A stretch of DNA of 64,000 nt, from positions 62,001-126,000 of the forward strand of contig UBMI01000010.1 in the NCBI GenBank assembly GCA_900466475.1. The letters are read 5' to 3'. The position numbers and the translations under genes were made by a program. Below the pieces are notes generated by a model. That model worked only from the letters and a program-made list of their open reading frames with translations, searched no databases and was not told where the DNA came from. Below, piece by piece: positions 44,042 through 52,586 of the stretch. This DNA comes from Hyphomicrobiales bacterium. GTDB taxonomy: Bacteria > Pseudomonadota > Alphaproteobacteria > Rhizobiales > Rhizobiaceae. The number at the start of each line of letters is the position of its first letter. The stretch's first letter is position 1.

Positions 44042-46270
44042 ATGATCGTCCGGCATTGGCGCTCGGTTCTAATGGTCTGCACAGCAGCCGCACTTGTTCT
44101 TCCTGTTTCAAACGCTTTCGCTCAGAGCGCTCCGGCAAGCACGCCGGCCACGAATGCCGAAGGCGCAACGGTCCTTCAGAAAATCGTCGTCAAGGGAAAT
44201 CGCGCGGCTCCCGGCAGTATTGCCGACACGCCGCTTGCGACTGAGATCGATCAGAAGGAACTGATCCAGAAGCAGGTCACGAATTACGACGATATCGGCC
44301 GTAGCGTCGATGCGACGGTGAACTATTCGCGTGCAGACGCGGGCTTCAACCTGCGCGGTCTCTCCGGCCCGCGTATCCTGACGACGATCGACGGGATCCC
44401 GATCCCGTATCTGTCCAACAGCTCTCGCCAGGGGGCTTTTGCGACCAGCAACGCCAATGGCGGCGGCGACACGTTCGATTTCGATTCACTCTCCTCTCTC
44501 GACATCGTGCGCGGCGCGGATTCGAGCAAGGGTGGTTCCGGCATGCTGGGCGGCGCCTTCGTCCTCAATACACTCGAGCCCGAAGACCTCATTCCGGAAG
44601 ACCGCGACTGGGGCGCGATCGTCAAATCGACCTATGACAGCGAAGATCGCAGCATTTCCGGATCCGCTGCCGCCGCCAAGAAAGTCGGCAATACGTCGAT
44701 CCTCTTCCAGGGCAGCTACCGCAAGGGCCATGAGCGCGACAACAAGGGTGACAATGACAGCTACGGGCGTTTGCGCACCGAGGCGGATCCTGCGGATTTC
44801 GATCAGCACAACCTGCTCTTCAAGTTGCGTCAGGATCTCGAAGGCGGTCATCGCATCGGGCTGACGGCCGAGCGTTTCCGGCGTGACCTGAAAACCGATC
44901 TGCGGGAGCAGCAGGGCACTGGCCGCACCTACATGATCAACAATTTCGACGGCCGCGACCTGCGCGATCGTGATCGTGTCTCGCTCGATTATGACTATGA
45001 AGCGCAGTCTTCCGACGCCTTTTTCAGCAGTGCTCGGGCGACACTCTACTGGCTTGATCTAAAGAAGGAAGCCGGCAGCCACGGCCGAACCGCTGCCAAC
45101 GTTGCCTACGGTCGCAACAACGAGATCGAAAACGAAACCTGGGGCTTCAGCGGCACGGCGACCAAGGATTTCGAATATTCCGGCCTCAATCACTCGGTTC
45201 GCATCGGTCTTGATATCGGTGTCTCCAAGTGGACGCAGTATAGCTCGGCCCTTTGCCCGACCCCAACCACGTGCCCGTCGCTCAACAACCAGGCGGAAGT
45301 GCCCGATGTCGACAGCCAGAATCTTGCGCTGACTTTCGAAGACAGGATCGAGATCGGCAATACCGGTTTCGCTTTGACGCCCGGCTTCCGCTTCGATTGG
45401 TTCAATTACAATCCTTCGGCCGGCGGTGGCTTCGCGACAAATACCGGTGTTACGCGTTTTGGCACTTTGCATGACCGCACGGAAGCCGCCATGTCGCCGA
45501 AGTTGCTTGCGACCTATGATCTGACGCCCGACGTGCAGCTCTACGCACAGCTTGCCGTCGGTTTCCGTGCTCCTACCGTCGATGAACTCTACAGCCGCTT
45601 CTACAACCCGACCGGTCGCTACGCACAGCTCGGCAATCCGGATCTGGATCCGGAAATCGGCCGTGGTATCGAGATTGGCGCCAACTTCGACACAGGTGGT
45701 CTGCAGGGGCGGGTTGCGGCCTTCCATACCCGCTATCAGAACTTCATCGAGACCGTGACAACCGTTGACGCGGGCGGCTTTACGACGTTCAACTACACGA
45801 ACGTTTCTTCAGCTTCGATCTCCGGTCTCGAAGCCAACCTCATCAAGACGTTCGACAACGGTATCAACCTTCACACCTCGCTGGCCTACACTTATGGCCG
45901 CAATGACGACACGCAGGAGCGGTTGCGTTCCGTGGCGCCGTTCAAGGCGATCATCGGCGGTGGCTGGAGCAATGACGAATACGGTTTCGACCTCTCCTCG
46001 ACGCTCTCGTCGCAGATGACCGGCAACGACAATGCACTGACGTCGTTTGACGCACCTGGCTATGGTATCGTCGACCTGACAGCATGGTGGACGCCGGAGC
46101 AGGTCAAGGGACTGCGCATCCAGGGTGGTGTCTACAACATCTTCGATCAGGAATATTACAGTGCGCTCGCCGTTCGCGACGTGAACCTCAGCGCGACGTC
46201 TTCGCAGCCGAAGGAGTGGTATTCGGAGCCGGGCCGTACCTTCAAGATCTCGGTCACCAAGACATTCTAA
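44042..46270 (+). CDS. TonB-dependent haem/haemoglobin receptor, ShmR-like
   Basis: A 742-residue outer-membrane receptor with signal peptide (VLMVCTAAALVLPVSNAFAQ) and GAGGGTAGGTT before the ATG. Plug domain, about 50-180, begins with LQKIVVKGN (TonB box region) and contains NLRGLSGPRILTTIDGIP; the rest is a 22-strand beta barrel ending in Phe (VTKTF). The haem-receptor signature FRAP is present (GFRAPTVDELY) followed by the NPDL motif (GNPDLDPE) as in HemR/ShmR/HmuR. Haem or haemoglobin is the expected ligand. An IRO box lies upstream and a strong terminator follows. Cognate hmu transport genes are not in the window. Confidence 0.9.
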   Translation: MIVRHWRSVLMVCTAAALVLPVSNAFAQSAPASTPATNAEGATVLQKIVVKGNRAAPGSIADTPLATEIDQKELIQKQVTNYDDIGRSVDATVNYSRADAGFNLRGLSGPRILTTIDGIPIPYLSNSSRQGAFATSNANGGGDTFDFDSLSSLDIVRGADSSKGGSGMLGGAFVLNTLEPEDLIPEDRDWGAIVKSTYDSEDRSISGSAAAAKKVGNTSILFQGSYRKGHERDNKGDNDSYGRLRTEADPADFDQHNLLFKLRQDLEGGHRIGLTAERFRRDLKTDLREQQGTGRTYMINNFDGRDLRDRDRVSLDYDYEAQSSDAFFSSARATLYWLDLKKEAGSHGRTAANVAYGRNNEIENETWGFSGTATKDFEYSGLNHSVRIGLDIGVSKWTQYSSALCPTPTTCPSLNNQAEVPDVDSQNLALTFEDRIEIGNTGFALTPGFRFDWFNYNPSAGGGFATNTGVTRFGTLHDRTEAAMSPKLLATYDLTPDVQLYAQLAVGFRAPTVDELYSRFYNPTGRYAQLGNPDLDPEIGRGIEIGANFDTGGLQGRVAAFHTRYQNFIETVTTVDAGGFTTFNYTNVSSASISGLEANLIKTFDNGINLHTSLAYTYGRNDDTQERLRSVAPFKAIIGGGWSNDEYGFDLSSTLSSQMTGNDNALTSFDAPGYGIVDLTAWWTPEQVKGLRIQGGVYNIFDQEYYSALAVRDVNLSATSSQPKEWYSEPGRTFKISVTKTF

Positions 46271-46299
46271 TGAAAAATCAGCCTTCAAGGCTGGGGCAG

Positions 46300-46325
46300 G
46301 GGCGGCTTTCGGGCCGCCCTTTTTT
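46300..46325 (+). terminator. Intrinsic terminator of the haem-receptor gene
   Basis: A perfect 7-bp stem (GGGCGGC / GCCGCCC) with loop TTTCGG followed by six T, 29 bases after the stop. It separates the receptor gene from the trp leader. Confidence 0.85.
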
Positions 46326-46378
46326 GTGAGCCGATCGCCCCTTGCGCTTGGTCTCATCTCAGGCTAACAATTTCGCCC

Positions 46379-46423
46379 ATGAAGAAGTCTGTGAACATTG
46401 CAGTTTGGTGGTGGGCTCGCTGA
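46379..46423 (+). CDS. trpL: trp leader peptide with three Trp codons
   Basis: A 14-codon reading frame, MKKSVNIAVWWWAR, with three consecutive TGG codons at 46406-46414 and a TGA stop. It precedes a terminator hairpin and then trpE(G). Leader peptides with three Trp codons are described before trpE(G) of S. meliloti, where ribosome stalling at Trp codons under tryptophan shortage prevents termination. Too short for homology evidence, but codon content and position make it secure. Confidence 0.9.
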   Translation: MKKSVNIAVWWWAR

Positions 46424-46490
46424 GGCGGCCTCGACCAATCGTGTCCAAAGACGACGAACGAGCCGCCCGAAACTTCGAGGCGGCTTTTTT
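46413..46490 (+). terminator. trpE(G) transcription attenuator
   Basis: The terminator arm pair is AGCCGCC (46461-46467) with GGCGGCT (46479-46485), extended inward by CGAA/TTCG, and followed by TTTTTT. Just after the Trp codons, GGCGGC at 46425-46430 can pair with GCCGCC at 46462-46467 to form the antiterminator. The geometry is classical: stalling at the TGG codons leaves the antiterminator free to form. Confidence 0.88.
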
Positions 46491-46536
46491 GTTTCAAAGG
46501 CCGCCTTTCGTCCGGGCCCGATAACGGAGTGGAACT

Positions 46537-48726
46537 ATGGTAACGATCCTGCGGGATGATGGTGCGGAAATCTACGAGACCAAAGGCGGTATTACCGTCA
46601 CGCGGCAAAGGCGGGCCATTCCCTATGCCGATGCCGTCTCGTCCTATGTCGACAGGCTCGATGAGCGGCGCGGCGCCGTCTTCTCGTCGAACTACGAATA
46701 TCCGGGCCGCTATACGCGTTGGGATACAGCCGTCGTCGATCCGCCGCTCGGTGTCTCCTCCTTCGGCCGCAATGTCTGGATCGAAGCCTATAACGAGCGC
46801 GGCGAGGTCATCCTCGAGTTCATCGTCGAGCGACTGAAGGCCGTCAGTGAACTCGAACTCGGCGCACTGACCGCGCGCAGGCTCGATCTGACGGTCAAGT
46901 TGCCCGACCGCGTCTTCACCGAAGAAGAGCGCTCGAAGATGCCGACGGTGTTTACCGTACTTCGCGCCATCACTGATCTTTTCTATTCGCAAGCCGATGC
47001 CAGCATCGGCTTCTATGGCGCTTTCGGCTATGATCTCGCCTTCCAGTTCGACGCGATCAATCTGAAGCTGGAACGACCTTCCGACCAGCGCGACATGGTG
47101 CTTTACCTGCCGGATGAAATCCTCGTCGTTGATAATTATGCCGCCAAGGCCTGGGTTGATCGCTACGATTTCTCCAAGAACGGCAAGACGACCGAGGGCA
47201 GGGCAGGCGACATCGCAGCCGAGCCGTTTGTCCGCACGGATACGATCCCGCCGAAGAGCGATCATCGTCCGGGGGAATATGCCGAGCTCGTCGTCAAGGC
47301 GAAGGAGAGCTTCCGCAAGGGCGATCTCTTCGAAGTGGTGCCCGGGCAGAAGTTCATGGAGCGCTGCGAAAGCAAGCCTTCGGATATTTCCAAGCGGCTG
47401 AAGGCGATCAATCCGTCGCCCTATTCCTTCTTCATCAACCTTGGAAACCAGGAATATCTGGTCGGTGCCTCGCCGGAAATGTTCGTGCGTGTTTCCGGCC
47501 GCCGTATCGAGACCTGCCCGATCTCGGGCACGATCAAGCGCGGCGACGATCCGATCGCCGACAGTGAGCAGATTCTCAAGCTCCTGAACTCGAAGAAGGA
47601 CGAGTCCGAACTCACCATGTGCTCGGACGTCGACCGCAACGACAAGAGCCGCGTCTGCGAGCCGGGTTCGGTCAAGGTCATCGGTCGCCGCCAGATCGAG
47701 ATGTATTCGCGCCTCATCCACACGGTCGACCATATCGAAGGCCGTCTGCGGGACGATATGGACGCCTTCGACGGCTTCCTGAGCCATGCCTGGGCCGTGA
47801 CTGTAACCGGTGCGCCGAAGCTTTGGGCCATGCGTTTCATCGAAGCGCATGAGAAGAGCCCGCGCGCATGGTATGGTGGGGCGATCGGCATGGTCGGCTT
47901 CAATGGCGACATGAATACCGGCCTGACGCTGCGCACCGTGCGCATCAAGGATGGAATTGCCGAAGTGCGCGCTGGTGCGACGCTGCTCAACGATTCCATT
48001 CCCGAGGAAGAAGAAGCCGAAACCGAACTGAAGGCCTCTGCCATGCTTTCCGCCATCCGCGATGCCAAGACCGGCAATTCCGGCAAGACCCAGCGCGATG
48101 TCGCCTCTGTTGGCAAGGGCGTCAACATCCTGTTGATCGACCACGAGGACAGTTTCGTACATACGCTGGCGAATTACTTCCGCCAGACGGGGGCGACCGT
48201 CTCGACTGTGCGGACGCCGGTGCCGGAAGAAATCTTCGATCGGCTGAACCCTGATCTCGTCGTTCTGTCGCCGGGACCTGGGAACCCGAAGGATTTCGAC
48301 TGCAAGGCGACGATCAAGAAGGCCCGCGCTCGCAACCTTCCGATCTTTGGCGTCTGCCTGGGCTTGCAGGCGCTGGCCGAAGCCTATGGCGGAGAGCTTC
48401 GTCATTTGGCTCTGCCGATGCATGGCAAACCGTCGCGCATCCGCGTGCTGGAGCCGGGCATCGTCTTCTCGGGGCTTGCCAAGGAAGTCACGGTCGGCCG
48501 TTATCACTCGATCTTTGCCGATCCTTCGACGCTGCCGCGGGATTTCATCATCACCGCAGAAAGCGAGGACGGCACGATCATGGGCATCGAGCATGCCAAG
48601 GAGCCGATCGCGGCCGTGCAGTTCCATCCGGAATCGATCATGACGCTCGGCGGCGATGCCGGCATGCGGATGATCGAGAATGTGGTGGCGCATCTCGCCC
48701 GCCGGGCCAAGACCAAGGCGGCCTGA
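46537..48726 (+). CDS. trpE(G): Anthranilate synthase, fused TrpE-TrpG
   Basis: A 729-residue fusion of both anthranilate synthase parts, turning chorismate and glutamine into anthranilate for tryptophan synthesis. The TrpE part, about 1-520, has [44 protein letters not shown] within its active site, and [10 protein letters not shown]. The TrpG amidotransferase part, about 530-729, has the nucleophile Cys in [10 protein letters not shown], the oxyanion region LSPGPGNP, and His-x-Glu in QFHPESIMT. The fusion is typical of rhizobia. Expression is attenuated through trpL. Control by tryptophan feedback is known for the family. Confidence 0.97.
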   Translation: MVTILRDDGAEIYETKGGITVTRQRRAIPYADAVSSYVDRLDERRGAVFSSNYEYPGRYTRWDTAVVDPPLGVSSFGRNVWIEAYNERGEVILEFIVERLKAVSELELGALTARRLDLTVKLPDRVFTEEERSKMPTVFTVLRAITDLFYSQADASIGFYGAFGYDLAFQFDAINLKLERPSDQRDMVLYLPDEILVVDNYAAKAWVDRYDFSKNGKTTEGRAGDIAAEPFVRTDTIPPKSDHRPGEYAELVVKAKESFRKGDLFEVVPGQKFMERCESKPSDISKRLKAINPSPYSFFINLGNQEYLVGASPEMFVRVSGRRIETCPISGTIKRGDDPIADSEQILKLLNSKKDESELTMCSDVDRNDKSRVCEPGSVKVIGRRQIEMYSRLIHTVDHIEGRLRDDMDAFDGFLSHAWAVTVTGAPKLWAMRFIEAHEKSPRAWYGGAIGMVGFNGDMNTGLTLRTVRIKDGIAEVRAGATLLNDSIPEEEEAETELKASAMLSAIRDAKTGNSGKTQRDVASVGKGVNILLIDHEDSFVHTLANYFRQTGATVSTVRTPVPEEIFDRLNPDLVVLSPGPGNPKDFDCKATIKKARARNLPIFGVCLGLQALAEAYGGELRHLALPMHGKPSRIRVLEPGIVFSGLAKEVTVGRYHSIFADPSTLPRDFIITAESEDGTIMGIEHAKEPIAAVQFHPESIMTLGGDAGMRMIENVVAHLARRAKTKAA

Positions 48727-48747
48727 AGGCCTTTCTCTTGAACGCAT

Positions 48748-48777
48748 AAAAAACCCGCCGGAAACGGCGGGTTTTTT
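48748..48777. terminator. Bidirectional terminator between trpE(G) and the DUF1328 gene
   Basis: AAAAAACCCGCCG, loop GAAA, CGGCGGGTTTTTT: a 7-bp G+C stem flanked by A6 and T6, so it can end transcription from both convergent genes. Confidence 0.9.
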
Positions 48778-48794
48778 ATGTTTGGGATGTTCGT

Positions 48795-48959
48795 CTATAC
48801 GCGCCGCATGAGCCGGGCGACGATGGATACGACGAACAGCACCAGGAAGATGAAAAACAGGACCTGGGCGATCGAAGCGGATGCGCCGGCAATGCCGCCA
48901 AATCCAAGGACGCCTGCAATCAGGGCTACGACGAGAAATACCAGAGCATAGTACAGCAT
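48795..48959 (-). CDS. DUF1328 (UPF0391/YtjA) small membrane protein
   Basis: A 54-residue protein read from ATG 48959 with AGGAGATCGCG directly before it. The sequence [19 protein letters not shown] followed by [19 protein letters not shown] and ending ARLMRRV is a close match to the DUF1328 family: two transmembrane helices joined by a Gly/Ala turn and a basic C-terminus. The role is unknown; members are often stress-induced in rhizobia. Convergent with trpE(G), sharing the terminator. Confidence 0.93.
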   Translation of the reverse strand: MLYYALVFLVVALIAGVLGFGGIAGASASIAQVLFFIFLVLFVVSIVARLMRRV

Positions 48960-49059
48960 CGCGATCTCCTTTATCGGTTGCTGGCAATATAACGGAAACG
49001 AGAGCGCTTCGTTCCATTGGTGCCGCGACCAATTGAATTACGTGCTGGACCAATGCTTT

Positions 49060-49584
49060 TCAGCTGAACTGCAGGTCGGCTTTGAATGACGGATCGCCGT
49101 CGCGTGGCATGGGCGGTTCGGCGGCTGCCAGATAGGATCTGGCCGGGCCGGTCAGCACGAACCAGAGACTGGCGCCGATCATGAAATAGGCGGCCGTTGG
49201 ATCATCCGAGCGCGAGACGAAGGGAAGGCAGATGGCGGTGAAGAGGATGGCGAGCCGGACGGCCCATTCCGCCTCTCGCTTCATGAACGCCCTGGTTCTC
49301 AGCTTCTTGTAGGCAGCAACGTCGTAGCCGCCCACGTCGCGGCCGGATGTAAAGAGCATCCAGACGGAGGGAAGCGTCAACATGACTAGACCGCCGTAAC
49401 ATAGAAGCAGCGCCGGCCCGGAGAGGAAATGGCCGGCAGCAAAGAGCAGGAGGCCTGTCACTGCAATATTCCAGAGCGGCTCCAGCCGCTCAGGCGACAG
49501 GCCGGTGCGGCTATGCCAGGCCCGCAAGGAGCTGGCCGCACCGTCGAGCAACGGTTGGTCGATGTAGCGATTGATCCAATGCAT
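49060..49584 (-). CDS. Inner-membrane protein of unknown function
   Basis: A 174-residue protein. I choose ATG 49584 (MHWINRYIDQPLLDGAASSL), preceded by GGGGACCGCGCGG, over the upstream ATG 49626, which lacks a ribosome site. Four hydrophobic stretches are visible: LWNIAVTGLLLFAAGHFLSG, ALLLCYGGLVMLTLPSVWML, RLAILFTAICLPFV and AYFMIGASLWFVLTGP. No family is recognised. Single gene between the DUF1328 gene and the GNAT gene. Confidence 0.7.
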   Translation of the reverse strand: MHWINRYIDQPLLDGAASSLRAWHSRTGLSPERLEPLWNIAVTGLLLFAAGHFLSGPALLLCYGGLVMLTLPSVWMLFTSGRDVGGYDVAAYKKLRTRAFMKREAEWAVRLAILFTAICLPFVSRSDDPTAAYFMIGASLWFVLTGPARSYLAAAEPPMPRDGDPSFKADLQFS

Positions 49585-49688
49585 ATCCGCGCGGTCCCCA
49601 ATTGACTGCAGGGCCGTCAACACCATGCAATTGGGTCGCTATCATGGCACAAACGGCAAAAGCAGGAGACCGCGGCGTTTTGGCCGAC

Positions 49689-50369
49689 CTATGCGCTTCG
49701 CTTGACGACGCGCAGGTTCATTTCCGACCGCAGTTTGAAGCCGAGCGCCTTGTAGAGCGTGATGGCCGGCGTGTTGGTGTAATAGGCATGCAGGAAAACT
49801 GTGTCGCCCCTGGCGGAGATTTCGCCCGCGACATAGCGGAACAGCAGGGTGCCGAGGCCGCGTCCCTGAAAATCAAGATGGGTGCAGAGGCCGCTGAGCT
49901 CGCCAAATCCCGGGTGGCGCAGGCGCTGTCCAGCCATAGCGACGAGACGACCGTCGATCCTCACGCCCCAGAAGGTGCCGAGGCTCTGGGCGCGGAGCGT
50001 GAAGGGGCCGGGTTTGGTTAGCGTCGCCAGCGCGAGCATTTCCTCCGCATCGTCAGAGGTCAGCGGCTGCAACCGGCTGTCGGAAATGCGCTCGTAGGGC
50101 CGCTCGGCGATCATCTGCACCAGCTTTCCCTCGGCGACGACCGTCAGTCCCTGCGGTATGATGACGGGTCCGGCTTCGACAATCGCCATGGCCTCATCAG
50201 CCGCAGGAAGGTTCTCCAGCGCTTCGAGGCTTTCGCGCGTATCGTCCGCGGCGGCCGCGAAGGGGACGATTGAGGGCGGATAGCGCATCGCGCGTTCGCC
50301 GCCTTCGGCGAGATCGGCATGTGCGGTGTGGAGCGCGTTCCAGATCGGCCGATCGAGAATATGACTCAT
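49689..50369 (-). CDS. GNAT family acetyltransferase
   Basis: A 226-residue protein with the GNAT fold in residues about 90-220: RLQPLTSDDAEEMLALATLTKPGPF, the acetyl-CoA loop LDFQGRGLGTLLFRYVAGEI (Q/RxxGxG/A type) and the motif B AITLYKALGFKLRSEMNL. An N-terminal region of 90 residues resembles the FR47/GCN5-type two-part layout. Substrate unknown. Its ATG overlaps the stop of the MarR-type gene by 4 bases (ATGA), so the two are translated together and the MarR protein likely controls it. Confidence 0.85.
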   Translation of the reverse strand: MSHILDRPIWNALHTAHADLAEGGERAMRYPPSIVPFAAAADDTRESLEALENLPAADEAMAIVEAGPVIIPQGLTVVAEGKLVQMIAERPYERISDSRLQPLTSDDAEEMLALATLTKPGPFTLRAQSLGTFWGVRIDGRLVAMAGQRLRHPGFGELSGLCTHLDFQGRGLGTLLFRYVAGEISARGDTVFLHAYYTNTPAITLYKALGFKLRSEMNLRVVKRSA

Positions 50370-50881
50370 GGGGTCTTCTCCTTCAGGGCGCTCGTCCGGC
50401 GAGTAAGCGGTGCTTCGGCGAGGCCGTCTTCGATTGCGGCAAGCTGTTCCAGCAACGGGCCGTTGAGATCCCGGCAGAGATCGGCAACGGCGGCCGCGAT
50501 ATGCGGCCAGACCTGTTGCCTGGAATAATCGACGAGTTCCTGTCCTTTCGGTGTCAGCGACACGACCCTGCGCCGTTGATCCTCAGCGGATGGCTGCATG
50601 TCGAGGAAGCCGAGTTCCATCAGCTGGGAGGCGGTGCGGGTCGCGCCGGGCTGGGTGATGCCGACGGCTTGCGCCAGTTCGCCTATCGTCAGCGGGCCGA
50701 GCCTGTCGATGGCGCCGAGGAAAGGATATTGCGCCGCCTGGATGGAGACGCCCAGTTCCTCGATCACCTGTTGCGTATCGGCCTGCAGACGCTCACCAAT
50801 GCGGCGGAAGCGGCTGCCCAGGCAAAGGTAGCCCAGCGATTTCACGACATCTTCCACCAAGGCCGTTTCTCCCAATTGCAT
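50366..50881 (-). CDS. MarR-family transcriptional regulator
   Basis: A protein of up to 171 residues. ATG 50881 has no ribosome site and lies 5 bases from a repeat that looks like an operator; TTG 50860, seven codons in and preceded by GGGAGAAACGGCC, may be the true start. The winged helix reads GPLTIGELAQAVGITQPGATRTASQLMELGF with wing EDQRRRVVSLTPKGQ. Ligand unknown. First gene of a two-gene unit with the GNAT enzyme, a common arrangement for antibiotic- or metabolite-modifying acetyltransferases. Confidence 0.85.
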   Translation of the reverse strand: MQLGETALVEDVVKSLGYLCLGSRFRRIGERLQADTQQVIEELGVSIQAAQYPFLGAIDRLGPLTIGELAQAVGITQPGATRTASQLMELGFLDMQPSAEDQRRRVVSLTPKGQELVDYSRQQVWPHIAAAVADLCRDLNGPLLEQLAAIEDGLAEAPLTRRTSALKEKTP

Positions 50882-50885
50882 TACA

Positions 50886-50904
50886 GGTTATATAAATGGT
50901 TATA
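50886..50904. promoter_or_regulatory. Tandem GGTTATA repeats, candidate operator/promoter of the marR-GNAT unit
   Basis: GGTTATA occurs at 50886-50892 and 50898-50904, a 12-base period, in an A+T-rich stretch before the MarR-type gene. On the minus strand the TATA-type elements could also be the -10 region. Autorepression by the MarR protein is inferred. Confidence 0.45.
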
Positions 50905-51074
50905 AAATTTTCGTCAATCAGATCTGTCTTTGTTCTGACGTGCCAAAGCCTTTGACATTTCGAGTGCGATTGCCCATATCACCCGCATCAGCCGCCTGCG
51001 CGATTCCCGCGCGGGCGGTTTTGCGTTTCAATGGCTTAAATGCTGCAATTCATTCGCAACCGCAGGGGGACGAT

Positions 51075-51989
51075 ATGAGCGACGAGGGCAATCTCACGGT
51101 TCGGAAACTGGCGTTCTGGGGCATTCCCATGTCGCTTGGCGTCATGGGACTGAAGATGGTCGCCTGGTGGGTGACGGGCTCTGTGGCTCTGCTTTCGGAC
51201 GGGCTGGAATCCTTCGTCAACGTGGTGGCGGCCTTCATCGCCTTCTTCGTCATCCGTTATGCGCAGAAGCCGGCGGACCATGACCATCCCTTCGGCCATC
51301 ACAAGGCCGAATATCTTTCGGCCGTTACCGAAGGCGTGATGATCGTCGTTGCCGCGCTGCTGATCGTTCAGCAGGCCGTCGGCCATCTCGCCAACCCGCG
51401 CATGCTCGAGGCGCCCGTGCTCGGCCTTGCAATCAATATTGCCGCCGGTGTCATCAATACCGTATGGGCGCGGCTTTTGATCCGTACCGGGCGACAGCAC
51501 CGCTCCGCAGCCTTGATGGCGGATGGGCAGCACATCATGTCGGATGTGGTCACTTCGGTTGGCGTTCTCGTTGGCCTGCTTTTGGCGCTTGCGACCGGTT
51601 ATGCGATCTTCGATCCCATTCTCGCCATTCTCGTTGCGCTCAACATTCTCTATCAAGGCTGGAAAGTGATCTCGCAGTCGATCGGCGGACTGATGGATCA
51701 GGCGGTCGAGCCGCAGGAACAGGAGGCGATCAAGCAGGCGATCGCCACCCATGCGGCAGGCTCTATCGGTGTGCATGATCTCAAGACCCGGCGTGCCGGC
51801 TCGGTGACCTTCGTCGATTTCCATCTCGTCGTGCCCGGCAAGATGACGGTTCGCGAAGCGCATGATATTTGCGACCGCCTTGAAGATGCCATTCGCGCCG
51901 TGCATGCGGGCGCGACAATTGCCATTCACGTGGAGCCGGAGGGCGAAAAGGCCCATGGCATCCGCGTCAAAGTGATCAAGGAGGCGTAA
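51075..51989 (+). CDS. Cation diffusion facilitator metal exporter (FieF-like)
   Basis: A 304-residue inner-membrane antiporter, ATG 51075 after CAGGGGGACGAT. Six transmembrane segments and a cytoplasmic C-terminal domain. Metal-site motifs: SDGLESFVN in helix 2, the loop [13 protein letters not shown], and [10 protein letters not shown] in helix 5 (His and Asp four apart). In FieF the helix 2 pair is Asp-x3-Asp; here it reads DGLE, so selectivity may differ. Substrates of the family are zinc, iron, manganese or cadmium. The stop overlaps the queF start by one base. Confidence 0.9.
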   Translation: MSDEGNLTVRKLAFWGIPMSLGVMGLKMVAWWVTGSVALLSDGLESFVNVVAAFIAFFVIRYAQKPADHDHPFGHHKAEYLSAVTEGVMIVVAALLIVQQAVGHLANPRMLEAPVLGLAINIAAGVINTVWARLLIRTGRQHRSAALMADGQHIMSDVVTSVGVLVGLLLALATGYAIFDPILAILVALNILYQGWKVISQSIGGLMDQAVEPQEQEAIKQAIATHAAGSIGVHDLKTRRAGSVTFVDFHLVVPGKMTVREAHDICDRLEDAIRAVHAGATIAIHVEPEGEKAHGIRVKVIKEA

Positions 51990-52453
51990 TGCCCAATACA
52001 GACGTTTCCAGCCTTTCGATGCTGGGCCAGCAGACGGAAACCGCCAAGAGCCCCGAAGAGGCGGTTCTGGAAAAGGTGCCATCCAATCATGCCGGCACCG
52101 ATTACGTCGTGCGCTTCACTGCGCCGGAATTCACCTCGCTCTGCCCAATGACCGGACAGCCGGATTTCGCCCATATCGTCATCGATTACATTCCCAATGA
52201 ATTTCTGGTGGAATCGAAGTCGCTGAAGCTCTTCCTGCATTCCTTCCGCAATCACGGCGCCTTCCACGAGGATTGCTCGATCTATATCGCCAAGCGCATC
52301 GTCGAGCTTCTGGATCCGAAGTGGCTGCGCATCGGCGCCTACTGGTATCCGCGCGGCGGCATTCCGATCGACGTCTTCTGGCAGACCGGCAAGCCGCCGG
52401 AAGGCGTATGGCTGCCGGATCAGGGTGTCGCCACCTATCGTGGACGTGGGTGA
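51989..52453 (+). CDS. queF: NADPH-dependent 7-cyano-7-deazaguanine reductase (preQ0 reductase)
   Basis: A 154-residue cytoplasmic enzyme of the short, type I QueF family that reduces preQ0 to preQ1 for queuosine in tRNA. The catalytic Cys52 lies in [14 protein letters not shown] with Asp59; the signature ESKSLKL is at 75-81 and FHED at 92-95. TAATG couples its translation to the CDF exporter gene. Other queuosine genes are not in the window. The pairing with a metal exporter is probably only a cotranscription accident, but is worth noting. Confidence 0.96.
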   Translation: MPNTDVSSLSMLGQQTETAKSPEEAVLEKVPSNHAGTDYVVRFTAPEFTSLCPMTGQPDFAHIVIDYIPNEFLVESKSLKLFLHSFRNHGAFHEDCSIYIAKRIVELLDPKWLRIGAYWYPRGGIPIDVFWQTGKPPEGVWLPDQGVATYRGRG

Positions 52454-52542
52454 GACGTGGTCGGGCGCAGCCAGCGATCGATCCAGTGAATCGATTGCCA
52501 CGGCGAACGCCCTGAGCTCAAGGCGAAGGGCCGGGAAACGAT

Positions 52543-52566
52543 GTGGCAATTGAAACCAACTGCCAC
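52543..52566 (+). terminator. Probable terminator of the CDF-queF unit
   Basis: A 10-position stem (GTGGCAATTG / CAACTGCCAC) with one A-C mismatch and loop AAAC, followed by TCTTTCCTT, about 90 bases after the queF stop. Confidence 0.55.
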
Positions 52567-52586
52567 TCTTTCCTTAAAGCTAAATC

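Noticed and set aside
46354..49053. Very long open frame (899 codons) on the minus strand opposite trpE(G)
   Set aside because: It is antisense to a clear conserved enzyme gene, has no ribosome site, and its composition (Arg/Asp/Ala/Gly-rich, no family motif) is that of a shadow frame in high-G+C DNA.
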